A stretch of 64,000 nt of DNA from Oscheius sp. JU75. Taxonomy: Eukaryota > Nematoda > Chromadorea > Rhabditida > Rhabditidae. Both the position numbers and the translations under genes were made by a program. Location of the stretch: positions 7,254,001-7,318,000 of the forward strand of contig JASJZC010000006.1 of assembly GCA_037178855.1 (NCBI GenBank). Direction: 5' to 3'. Position 1 is the stretch's first letter. Each line of letters begins with the position of its first letter. The notes under the pieces were generated by a model. The model was not told the origin of the DNA. It was given only the letters and a program-made list of their open reading frames with translations, and made no database searches. Below, piece by piece: positions 17,010 through 27,332 of this stretch.

Positions 17010-18441
17010 CTGTATGATACAAGATAAAATCGTCTGTAGTATAGGTTCGCCCATGTCGTCTTCGTTGTTTGAACGGAGTTTACAACTTCCGTTCTGTTTA
17101 TAAAGGATAATCAAGGGATGAGCTGCTCGACTCGTCTCCCGGGGTGATATCTCATCCCTCCTCAGATCTGGTCACTTCTCTTACTCTTGACAATGTTCTC
17201 TCGATTATCGCCCTCTGGGCTACTTTTTATTCTACCTTTACAAATTGCAAGAGGCGTCTGTGACACATGTCAGCTCTAATGTGGGATAATACTACAATCT
17301 TTGTGACTTTTCTGTCAAGCTAATGCAAACAAATTTTTTTGAGTTGACAAGTTAGCTTTGATTGCTTTAATTGCAAATAGATATTGCTCCTTGGAGAGTT
17401 TCTTTGCAATGGACAACTCGGGGCTCAATAAAAACGTTGTCCTCGCGGCAAAGCCGGCTGGACTATTTTAAATTGTCCTCACGTCTGTCTGTATTGCAAT
17501 TAGTGTGTACTACTTTTTGCGCACACTTATTGTTGACAAGTCTAGTTAGTTTGGGAAAAGCTTCGTTGGAAGAATGCAGCTCCTATTAGGGTAGCTCGAC
17601 TGGAGGGAAACTTGCAGGTGTGCTGAAGTTAGACGGAGACAGAAGGACCAGGGCAGGTGGACAAAAAGAAATACAAATCACGCAAAGATCGAGGGAATCA
17701 GGTTATACCAGTCATTTGGTTCCTCTAGGGACGGTAACACTACTTGGATGGGAAGTTGAGTCGTCAGCGTTACGCCCATGCAAAAAGCGTCGCCAATTTT
17801 TCTCGCGCCATATTCCTATTTTGAGGGCGGGAGTTAAAAATTAGTTCTCTAGCCGCTTTTTTGATTAATGTAGGGTATACGGTATTCTGTGCCAAAATCG
17901 GTTTAAACCAGGATTTTTGTAAGATACTGTGCTTAAGAAAACGAGTGGTTTGAAAAAGGGACGACGCGCATAACACGCCGTGGTCGAGGAATGGGAGATG
18001 GGTTTGAAAGGTAGAGTTGGTTCAAAGCATTCGAAGAAAGGAAAGTGGGTTTAACTGATCAGCAGTGGTCTTTTGCAATCGTTTTACTGGAAAAAATGAT
18101 AGGGTAGCTACGTCCGGAAGGGACGCAACAATTGAGGCACAGGTGCCCTACCTGGTATTTCAAGAACTAAAACTTTTTGAAAACAAACAATGTTTCCCGA
18201 GTAATTAGCACTGAAAACTCGAGGAAAGAACAAAAAGGAACTACATTCAGTAGACGCAAAGACGGAAGTTATCCCACCCCGCTCACTCACTCAGGCCAGC
18301 CCCCTGCAATAATAATTGGTTGTGAACGAGGCCGTTGTCAAGATAATCATGAGCCGCAGCTGGCCTAACGAGACTTTTTCGTCCCGCTCTCTTCTCTGCC
18401 TTCATGTTTCGTGCCCATAGGGCACAGCTGAACTTACAGGT
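17010..18441. other. Intergenic region between PDI and the ammonium transporter
   Basis: About 1.4 kb. It contains a possible core promoter (TATAAA at 17099), a 9-bp inverted repeat (17114-17122 with 17151-17159) and a 28-codon open frame with a hydrophobic start (17193-17279). Nothing in 17.3-18.4 kb could be assigned. Confidence 0.4.
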
Positions 18442-20520
18442 ATGATACCACAATCCTCAAGTCATCATTCGGAGGACATCTACGACCCATCCTTATTTCT
18501 CATTCCAGGCAGTCATAAACAGATTGGAAATTGGAGCAATCAGGGTCTACAGGTCGCGTTTTTGCACTTTCTGCTTCTATTTTCAACCAAAATTTTCCAG
18601 GATGACGGTGTTTGGATCACAACCGCGGGTTTTACAATTTTCACAATGACTTCGGGTTTTGGTCTGCTCGAATCTGGACGGGTTTCTTCAAAGGACGAGG
18701 TCAACATCATGGTCAAGAATGTGATAGATGTGATATTTGGCGGTCTTGCCTACTGGACATTCGGATTCGGCTTCTCATTTGGCTCTTCGGAAAATCACAC
18801 AAATCCCTTCATTGGAGTGGGCGACTATTTTTTTGATCCCGTCACTCCGGATGAATATACGGAAGGATGGACTTACGCTTCGTTCATCTACCAGATGAGT
18901 TTTGCTACAACAACATCAGCAATTGTATCTGGTAATACCTCGCTTTGGATTGGTTCACGTTTTCAGCCGGAATGGCCGAACGGGTTCATTTACGCTCCTA
19001 CATCATAGTGTCCTTTGTGATGACTCTCATTCATTCAATACCGGCTCATTGGGTTTGGTCAGACGACGGAGCTCTATGGGCGATGGGAGTCATCGACTTT
19101 GCCGGATGCAGTGTGGTTAGTTTCAAGTTTCGGAAGAAGGAAAGACCTACATCCTATTTCTGTTCTGATTTCTATCCCCCTTCCTGGTCAGGAACACTGA
19201 CCTTTTTCCGTTGTAATGTTTGTCGAGTGAACAGTGCATTCCTGGTATCACCCCAATATCGCTTCTCTCCTAACTCTTCTTCAATTTCAGGTTCATCTGG
19301 TGGGTGGTGTTTCGGGTCTCGTAGCCACCGTATATCTTCGTCCACGCTCCCACCGATTCGGAAAAACGGGACGAAAACAGCTCAGCAATCCCACAAACGC
19401 GATTTTGGGCAAGTATCTAGCACGAGCCGTAGATGAGAATGGTAATTCAGGAACATTTATGCTGTGGTGGGGCTGGTTGGGCTTCAATACTGGCTCAACG
19501 TACGGAGTCAGTCATGGCAAATGGACTCTCGCGGCCAAGCATGTTCTTCTGTTCATTGAAATCAAGAAGGCTGTTCAGATCAGCCGTGACCACAGTATTG
19601 GCCTCGTCCGGAGGCGGACTCACTTCCTTGGCCGTGTCGATGTTTCGAGAGAAGATAATACAGATCGACTTGATCATTGACGGACTGCTGGCAGCTCTGG
19701 TCGCCAGTACAGCCTGCTGCCCGTGTTTGGTCCCATGGCAAGCAGTCTTCGTCGGATCAGTAGCAGCCGGGCTAGCTGTGCTGACCTATCCAATACTGGA
19801 AAAGATAGAGGTTTGTTGGGAGGACAGGCACTGGAACTTTCGTGTGAGTGAAGAAAGATCCGACTTTTTACACATAGAATAAAACGCGGTTGCAGATTGA
19901 CGACCCGGTGGGAGTAGTACCTGTTCACGTGGTCGGAGCCATTTGGGGAATGATCAGTGCCGGTATTTTCGCCCAGGACGACCCTTTCAATGTGAGTCTG
20001 CTTCGAGTTTAAGTCAAGATTTCTTCCAGTTCGAAGTAACCCGAAACCAGAATGGATTGTTCTATGGTGGAGGATTCTCGCTACTCTGGAAGCAGCTAAT
20101 CGCTATTATCGCGGTTTCGGCATGGTCCGGAATTGTCGGTTTTCTAACCATGTTTGTGAGTCTCCCCAAAACGCTGTAATTGTACTCAGTTGCTGGAACA
20201 CTCCCCCATTGGACTGCGACTTTCGAAGTATGAAGAAGAGTTGGGTGCCGATCTCCGAGAACACGGTCTTCAAGGGCACTTTGTCAAAGCGTATAGGATG
20301 GAAAAGAAGCTGACCGCAGAGTATGTGTCCCGAGATTCTGACTGATATATTATTCTGCAGATCAATTGCACAAGTCATGATGGTCTGTCTTCGGTGGCGA
20401 GCCAAGGCTCGAAGAGGAGCTCTTCGGCGAAGGAAACTACAAGATTCAGCCGAGATCAGACCGACGGAAAACGGGACGGTCTCGAGAAGAACACCGCGGA
20501 CAATTCAGACCAACGGGTGA
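18442..20520 (+). CDS. Ammonium transporter (Amt/MEP family)
   Basis: An eleven-pass plasma-membrane ammonium/ammonia channel of the Amt family. After a 40-residue extracellular N-terminus it shows the Amt core: [10 protein letters not shown], the [16 protein letters not shown] segment, [13 protein letters not shown] with the first pore histidine, [12 protein letters not shown], and [14 protein letters not shown] with the second pore histidine, so the twin-His pore motif is intact. The C-terminus is basic and cytosolic. Two introns (19409-19450 and 19539-19578) use GC donors, the only choice that gives the family sequence. The start at 18442 lies two bases after an acceptor (CTTACAG), consistent with trans-splicing. 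It ends at TGA 20518-20520, 18 bp from the stop of the convergent lipase. Confidence 0.93.
19409..19450 (+). other. GC-AG intron 1 of the ammonium transporter
   Basis: The boundary is TTG G|GCAAGT … AATTCAG|GA ACA. Its 42 nt are in frame without a stop, so retention would add 14 residues just before the conserved WWGWLGF segment, where other Amt proteins have none. GCAAGT is the consensus GC donor. Confidence 0.7.
19539..19578 (+). other. GC-AG intron 2 of the ammonium transporter
   Basis: The boundary is GCC AA|GCATGT … CTGTTCAG|A TCA GCC. It is 40 nt long. Only removal at this GC donor joins LAA(K) to [12 protein letters not shown] in frame; a GT donor further in would leave a 28-nt intron. 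Confidence 0.7.
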
Positions 20521-20538
20521 TGAAGTATTTATGAGGAT

Positions 20539-21689
20539 TCAGTTCGGTCCCCCATCCAGAGTGTAGTTACAATGGGCCAGACCATAGTCTCCGAGACTCG
20601 TGTTGAAGTAGCTGAACAGAAGAAAAATCAGTCAATCGGAAGGAACTCACATGACGTGATCATTGAAGTTGTCATCGACTCCATTTCCATCGGAACAGTT
20701 CATGTCCTCGTCTTGATTGGTACAGAGCGTGTACTTTGCTCCTGGTCCCATATCTTCCGCTGCGTAATAAGCCTGAATTGTTCCTGTTACATCCCTACAC
20801 GAGTCTTCCTGCCTCGGAACGATGATGTCTGTATCCCTCCATGTTTTTCAGAGGTAGATGGGCTATCATATCGTGAGAGTGAACTACACGCCAAGCATTA
20901 GGAACGTCGCGGTCGACAGCATCAGCATAGGCACTGTCACCCGTTCGTGGCTCTCCAAAAGTCATCAGAAGGGTCTGAAATACGTTTCCATCCTTCACAC
21001 TGCTGTCATAATCAGGCCAGTATTATCATCAATGGATAAGAGTTGGCATTGTGCATACCTGACTGGCGGGAAAAAGATTGTTGTAGCGGATATGACTGGC
21101 ACAGAGAGCTGCTAAAGCAGCTCCTAAAGAGTGACCAGTGATCCAGAGCTGGTAGTTCGGATATTGATTGGCCAGAGCCAGGAAGTCGTCCTTCAGACCC
21201 TTGTTCCAGATGTCGAAAAAGGCGTCAGCGAAGTATTTCGAGACGGCTCCTCCAGCTGCCCATTGTACCTGCACACGAATCACACAAAGTGCAACATCTT
21301 CTAACCTTGTGTGCGAAGACAGTCTGCTCGCTCTCGATGATCATCTGAGTCCCGATCATCGTTCCTCTGAACGCGATGACGATAGCCTGGTCCCCGACTG
21401 CGTAAGCTGTGAATGCGGAACAAGTATCGATGAACAACTTGTCACATTTCACCTCGATCCGTCGTTTTACCTGAATGTTCACTTGGATTTGAGACCTTTC
21501 ATTCAATTACTGCTCCTCCATTGAATCTTGACTCGATACAGAAATGAGGCCGTTCCATGTAAGCAGCCGCCGAGGCCGGGAGAAACCGATTGCGTGCCAG
21601 ATGGTCCTAAAACTAGTTTTTCCAGTATTGAAAACAAGTACCGAGTAGTCGGCCAGAGCCAGTGGAAGGATAAAGAACAGGACGAGCAT
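20539..21689 (-). CDS. Secreted class 3 lipase
   Basis: A triacylglycerol-lipase-like hydrolase (Lipase_3, PF01764) with a signal peptide (MLVLFFILPLALA), so it is probably secreted or lysosomal. Visible landmarks are VIAFRGT, the nucleophile elbow TGHSLGAALAAL, the catalytic aspartate in FGEPRTGD, RVVHSHD, and a C-terminal NDHVIYFN histidine, the arrangement seen in the many nematode lipase-3 genes. Stop TGA at 20539-20541. One intron (20773-20812) must use a GC donor to join HHRSE to AYYAAED. It is tail-to-tail with the ammonium transporter at 18 bp. Confidence 0.92.
20773..20812 (-). other. GC-AG intron in the lipase gene
   Basis: The boundary on the minus strand is TCC GAG|GCAGGA … AATTCAG|GCT TAT. 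It is 40 nt long. The only in-frame GT alternative leaves a 28-nt intron, far below the others in this window. Confidence 0.65.
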
Positions 21690-23035
21690 TTCTGGGGGAC
21701 GAGTTGAACCGGTCGAGAAAGGTGGCAGCAACCTAATCAGAGCATCTGATAAGAGACCTCTATCTGGCTCGAGACTCTAGTCAAGATTGCCGGTCAAATA
21801 TCCATTCGTGACGCCGGAAGTACCAGGAACTTTGAGGATAGAATCGTGTTCAGTGACTAGTATTTTTGACGATGTACACATTATTCGGAAGGTCTGAAAT
21901 TTGTGGTAGCAAAAACGTGTGCAATGTATCGAGCCTTTTAAAATGATCGGATCGAACCGCCATTTTCCTTCTCTTTCACAGGCTTCCAGCGTGTTATATT
22001 TTAAGCCCAGGGTTTTTGAAAGGCGTCCCTTTGAGGCAAACAGATATTTATCCAATTGTCCAGTAAAGAGAGTGATTGAAACTGTAGAAGTGCCTGCCAC
22101 TGACCAAAACCAATTGAATAGAATGCTAGAACTTAAAATTAGCAGCAAACAATTAGAAAGTGTTACAAAAAACGACATTTCGCTGTCGATGGCCGACGAG
22201 GACGAGACGCAGAAGGACCGACTGACGAAGAACCAGCACCACCGCCTCGTGTCCCACTTCGCATCATCCACCGATCGGGTCAATCGTCGTGATGAACTTC
22301 CATGACGCTGTCCATGTCCATTAGCGTCAGGGCTACCGGGGAAAAGACAATGCAACAATATACCCTAGAAAAGAGAACTGAAACTTCAAAAGTTGCTCTG
22401 CTTACAAAGTAGGAGAAGGGAATTGGGTAGCGGATCTTGGCTTGGGACCTGGGAGAGACATAAGACACCGGACTCTATTATTTTCCAATTCTGAACGTGA
22501 ATGATTCCATCCAAGACTGAAGGGAGAAGGAAGGACCATGAGATTTTCACCGCAAAATTAAGCATATTTTCAACTTAAAAACAGCATAATCTCGCAAAGA
22601 ATGTCTGGTTTCAGAGTCCTGGCTAAAATGCGGTATTTCAGCCCTTGTTACCCCCTTTTTCTCCTAGTTCTTCTGCTATCGACCCTAGGAAGCTCAAGTG
22701 GGTTATAACGCTATTCCTTTGAGCCATTTCATGTTTATATTCCCATCGGTGAAACCGTAATGACAATTCCCTCCTACTTCACCCGGTCTGCATGTTTCCC
22801 ACCAGTCGAGTTAACGTGACAGGAGCAGACCATAGCAGATTACTTCTGTGAGCATCTGAAGGTTCAGTTATAAGGACAGGCAGTGTTCAGAAAATAACAT
22901 AAAACTATCCAGCAATCATCGCGAAGTGCAAGCGCCAGTTTCCATAAGTGGAGATATTTTGTAGGGCAGCAGACAAAAAAAAGGTTTTCATTAGCAAGTC
23001 ATCAATAACCAAAATAATATACAAGCAGTAAGTAA
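21690..23035. other. Intergenic region between the lipase 5' end and the Argonaute 3' end
   Basis: About 1.35 kb. A plus-strand open frame (ATG at 21943, stop at about 22305) of about 120 codons has an acidic, charged end starting MADEDETQKD at about 22190, but no homology that I recognise and a long open frame on the opposite strand. I leave it as an unproven candidate. Confidence 0.35.
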
Positions 23036-26000
23036 TTAGGCGTTGTAGCGGACATTCTTAAGAATGTTCTTATTATAGCTAATATCCTGAGCAGCCTTCT
23101 CGATGTTGATCTCACCCGAAGCTTCGCAGTTGTTGTACTCGGTGAAGTTGTTCGCTCCACGCTTGGCGTAACGGTCAGCAACGATCAGAGGAACGGGGAC
23201 GGAAATGGTCGAGTTGACGATGTCGTGTCCGAAGCACAGACCATGGGTCATACCCTAGAATTGCAAGTTAGCTTGAAAGGAATGACAAATCACCTGAATG
23301 ACGTCTTGAGGCATGCTACTGTCGTCGTAGAGAACCGAGTACTTCGGAGTCTTAGCAGTTCCCTTGAAAGCGTTGTGAGGGTTCAGGAAGAACTCGGTGA
23401 TGGTAGGCGAGATGACGTGACGATCGATAACTATTCCCGGAGGAATGTTCTGTTCGGAAGCGTTCTTTCCCTGAACCACCTAAAAAAAATGTTACTGAAT
23501 AAAGGAGTTTGAACACACCTTATTGTAGAAACGTTCGTTATGTCCCTTCATAGCAGCGATCAAGGTCATCTTGGGTTTGTATTGCTCGCAAATCTTTGAA
23601 CAAGCAGCACGGATCTTCTTGAGATAGTTGTCGGCGACAAGAATGAACTGTCCTTCGCTGATGCCGTTGAAGTAGACGACCAGATGATTCGGAACGACAT
23701 TCCTGTTGGAACGACAGAGACGAATGTTTTCTTCGAAGATTTCTTGCAACTTGTCTTCAAGGGCCTAAAACTATATCATTTGCTGTCAAAAAGTTGCCTA
23801 ACCTCGGGAACATGGGCCGGAAGATAATCGTAGCCTCCCAGATAATACTGGTGGTTCTTCTGGACGTTGGCAGCATATCCAACGACACTAGGCTTTCCGT
23901 GCTTCTCGCCACGTTCCTTCTCCCACGGGGTCAGTGGGGCCGGATGACTGAATTCGAATCCGAAGAAGAGACGAGCCGGATCATTGAGCCACATTCTGAA
24001 AACTTTATGAAGGAAAAGCCAACAGACATACTGAGTCTTCTGGTCAGTACCAGACAGGATGAGCTTGCTGAGACCACCAAGCTTGGCATTCGTCTTCATG
24101 ATGACATTCTCTAGAGTCTGAGCTTGGTTCTTCTGAACAGTTGAAGCCAGCTTGCTGAACTTGATCTCCTGTGTCAGCATGTCCTGAAGAGCTTCCTCCT
24201 TCTTGATGAAATCTGAAGATTTGTATAAGGTAAGAACACGAAATAATATCTTACTGTGCAGAGTGATCTGATCCGAAGTAATGATGAAAACCAACTGCAT
24301 TCCGTTGGCCCTGGATTGGCTCATATACTGCTTGACAGCACAATCATTCGGATTCTTTTCGATGTCGATTCTGACCGGCTGAGCGATCTTCATACCTTTG
24401 CTGAGTCCCATGCTGACAAGACGCTTGACGTACTCACTATAAAACGAATAACGTACCGATTGCTCCAGAAGCACTCACCTGACCATACCTGCACTATCAG
24501 CATCTCTTCCGACTAGTTGAGCATAGACAGTCCATTTGGTAAGAGTCTTGGAATCATAGAACTTGCCGTTGTTACGCCAGACATACTAAAAGTTAAATGT
24601 GAAAGAACACCTATAAAAGGTTACGTTGCGTTCGACGGTGACCATTTTGTTGTCACCAACACGGAGAAGAGGGGAAGGAAGAAGACGAGCTTGAACAGTA
24701 GTGAAATGATCCTCGACGCTGATGCCAGCTTGCTTTATGTATGGGTTCGTGTTGTTCAGCTGGACGGACTTCCTCATCGCCTCGGTCTGACGGCTTCGAT
24801 CGATCGGGTCAGCGATGCCCATCTTGCTGATCTGTTCCGGCGTCTGCTGAGAACCGGTGACACGCTGATTGGGAGCAACTTCCAAGAGTTCGATCGGATA
24901 CATGTTGTCGCGTTGACCAATGCGACCGATAACCATGAAGACCGACGGATGTTTGAGGTGGATGGAATACTTGGATTGGAAGTATTGAGCGATTGACATC
25001 TTCTTGCCAGCATGTTCAATCCTGCAATTTACATGAGTACAGAATGAATAAACAAGCATACATGCAGCCTCCAGCACCGATAGGAGCGATTCCGGAGATG
25101 GGAAATACCTGCTTCTTTTTGCCGTAGATGGTCATCACGACAAGGCGCTTGATCTGATCGATGATGGACTTCTTTCTGGCGTTGATGTCGTTATCAGTAG
25201 GAGAACCACGGAAAATTGAGAGCTGCGTTATCTTGTCGTAGAGGTTCTGGTTGTCGATGTGGAAGGCTGTCTTCTTGACTGTATCAGACAATATTTATGA
25301 AATTAGCAAAACACGCCCACCGTCAATAACAGTCATCGGGACTGGAGTTCCATTGGGACCTTCGAGAATCTTGACGGCCTTGTTGCAGCCGACACCGATG
25401 TACTTTCCATCGCGAAGAGCAGGGATATCCTCTCGTCTGAAGACCTTCATGTCCGGCTGGTACAAATAGTGGGTTCCATTGCCGTAGGTGATGAAGTCTC
25501 CGGTGTTCATGAGAGGGGCCTGTCCGACTATGATGTTCAGCACCTCAAGGAGTGTACGATCTTCTTCTCCGGGGAGAGCTTTGGCCGTTTTCAGAATTTC
25601 GTTCGTGTTGCTCTAAACAAAACATTTGGTAAGAAAAAATGAGATCGCACCTGGAAGGAATCGGCAGCTTTTTTGATGACAACTCGAAATCCGACGGCAT
25701 CTTCGAAGCCGGATATGTAGTTGGCAGGAAGCTCGATCTTCTTCTCTCCGTTGACATCGAGCTGTTTCAGGGTGTAGAGACAGGCAGCCCTGTCGTAAAA
25801 GAGCGAGTGGCCGTCACCGAAGAACTTCTTTTCCTGCTCGAGAAGTTTCTTGTAGATTCGAACCGTAGCGTTCTTTCGATCCTGCTCCGTGTAGCTGTAA
25901 ATGTAACATGTTACAAGAGTAAAAGAAAAACTAGCTCGTCTCGGGTTTGTTTGGTCAGCTCTTTGAGCTTCTCCTCTCCATCGCTAGTCTTGAATACGAC

Positions 26001-26215
26001 ATAGACTCGCTGGTCGTATTTGTAGAATGGGATATTTGGTTTGAGACCTCAAATGAAGGGTATGACCATAAGTAAAAAAATCTTCACTCTGAAGTGCACA
26101 TACCAATTCTGACGACATTCGTTTTGATCTCGACAGCGGTTCCTTTTGAGCCTGGTGGCTGTTTCTTGGCCAGTTGAACTGCGCTAAGCGCAACCTTCGA
26201 CATCTGCTGCTCCAT
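23036..26215 (-). CDS. Argonaute, WAGO-like nematode clade
   Basis: A small-RNA-binding Argonaute of about 900 residues with N, PAZ, MID and PIWI regions. The C-terminal half carries WAGO-type landmarks: NIPPGIVIDRHV, GTAKTPKYSVL, the GISEGQF block, and HDIVNSTISVPVPLIVADRYAKRG. PIWI catalytic positions are altered: the first Asp (GADVTHP in slicers) is Glu (GFEFSHP), the second (RDGVSEGQF) is Asn (FNGISEGQF), and the His position reads Asp (ADRYAK). Slicing is therefore not expected, as for many WAGOs that act with secondary 22G-RNAs; that role is inferred from the family. The start ATG at 26215 follows GTTTTCAG|TGCT, suggesting trans-splicing. Stop TAA at 23036-23038. One intron (25895-25935) uses a GC donor. 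It is divergent from LAMTOR3. Confidence 0.93.
25895..25935 (-). other. GC-AG intron in the Argonaute gene
   Basis: The boundary on the minus strand is GAC GA|GCTAGT … ATTTACAG|C TAC ACG. It is 41 nt long. No GT in the required phase exists nearby; a G at +5 is kept. Confidence 0.65.
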
Positions 26216-26677
26216 AGCACTGAAAACAAAATAAATGAAAGAAAAAATAGAAGGGAGGAAGAAAACGTATCAACCAGTGGCATTAAATGAAATGATAAAA
26301 AACTTTTACCTTTACTTTTTTAGGAAAAGGATAAAAGTTTGGCAAAGTTTGACTCGTAATCAATGCCAGAGCGAGCTCAATTGCATGCGGGTACAACTTG
26401 AGGGGACAGGTCGAGTAGGTTTACGTTCAAAGTTGGATAGTGCCAAGCCCTGAATACGATTCCAGTGTCAAAACAACAGAAAAACGGGTGTAAACACGCA
26501 AAAATAGCGAAAATCTGACAATCCGGGTTACTGTATCCTCGCGAGACCACTCCGCCTTTAAAGAATTCGTAAGCACCGGAGACTGGAAATGACTATACCG
26601 ATCTCTGTGTTTTACATTTTACTCTTCTTTTCCTTGTTTTGTGTTCCTGAAATCCTCGAATTACTGCTTTTCAGAGA
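26216..26677. promoter_or_regulatory. Divergent promoter region, Argonaute and LAMTOR3
   Basis: The 462 bp between the two start codons carry splice acceptors immediately before each ATG (26220-26221 on the minus strand, 26673-26674 on the plus strand) and no coding exon, so both genes probably start with short outrons. Confidence 0.5.
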
Positions 26678-27175
26678 ATGACAGTGGGGACAGACCTTGT
26701 CCAAGAGTTCGAAAGGATCCTGAAGATGTGCGACTGCGCCCAGACGCTCTTTGTCACAGATCTTGAAGGTATTTTTTTTGTTCTCTCACAGTATATTTCC
26801 ATCTTCCAGGCGTTCCGATTATTACCGTTGGAGAGGAGCTCCGTGGCCGACAGCTAATCATTTCGAACTTTCAAGGAGCCGTGGACCAGATGAACAAGAT
26901 TGGACTTGGAAATCACAAAGTCTCCTTCTTTTCCTACGAAGCCACACAAATCGTGATATTGGACTTCCCACAAGTCACCGTCTTTATCTGTTCGAGACAC
27001 CCAGACGTAGCTAATGTTGGACTAACGATGAAGTTGCGCAACGAAATTAGTAGAGTCAGTTCTTTTCTTCTGCTTCTTGCAATCGCCCTTTTAGGTACTT
27101 CCCTTCCTAATGAAAGCTGTACCTCAAGTGCTCGAGGATCGCATGCTGAACTATTTCGACCGACAATCCTATTGA
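26678..27175 (+). CDS. lamtor-3: Ragulator subunit LAMTOR3 (MP1)
   Basis: A roadblock-fold subunit of the Ragulator complex, which anchors Rag GTPases and mTORC1 to lysosomes and scaffolds MEK/ERK signalling on late endosomes. Three exons (26678-26768, 26810-27054, 27095-27175) give 138 residues, slightly longer than mammalian LAMTOR3 (124). The pattern LFVTDLEGVPIITVG, QMNKIGLGNHK, QIVILDF and NVGLTMKLRNEI matches the LAMTOR3 order of a 'DxDGVP' strand, a 'KLGLS' turn and the helix at the end. The ATG lies three bases after TTTTCAG. It ends 157 bp from the convergent gamma-tubulin complex gene. Confidence 0.85.
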
Positions 27176-27201
27176 CTTCTCACCTAGTTTTGCACAAAAA
27201 C

Positions 27202-27207
27202 AATAAA
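27202..27207 (+). promoter_or_regulatory. AATAAA polyadenylation signal of LAMTOR3
   Basis: A canonical AATAAA lies 26 nt after the LAMTOR3 stop codon. Confidence 0.55.
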
Positions 27208-27332
27208 CATTTTTCAAAGATTCATAAAACAACTTGTACCGGTAACCATGAGATAAGTGAGCACACAAAAAGGGGAAAGTGACACGGGAACCAAATAAGT
27301 GACTATGGGATATGATTGACCTGTGTATTGCT

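Noticed and set aside
21777-22358. 193-codon minus-strand open frame next to the lipase
   Set aside because: Overlaps an equally plausible plus-strand frame; irregular composition, no domain; probably chance or noncoding.
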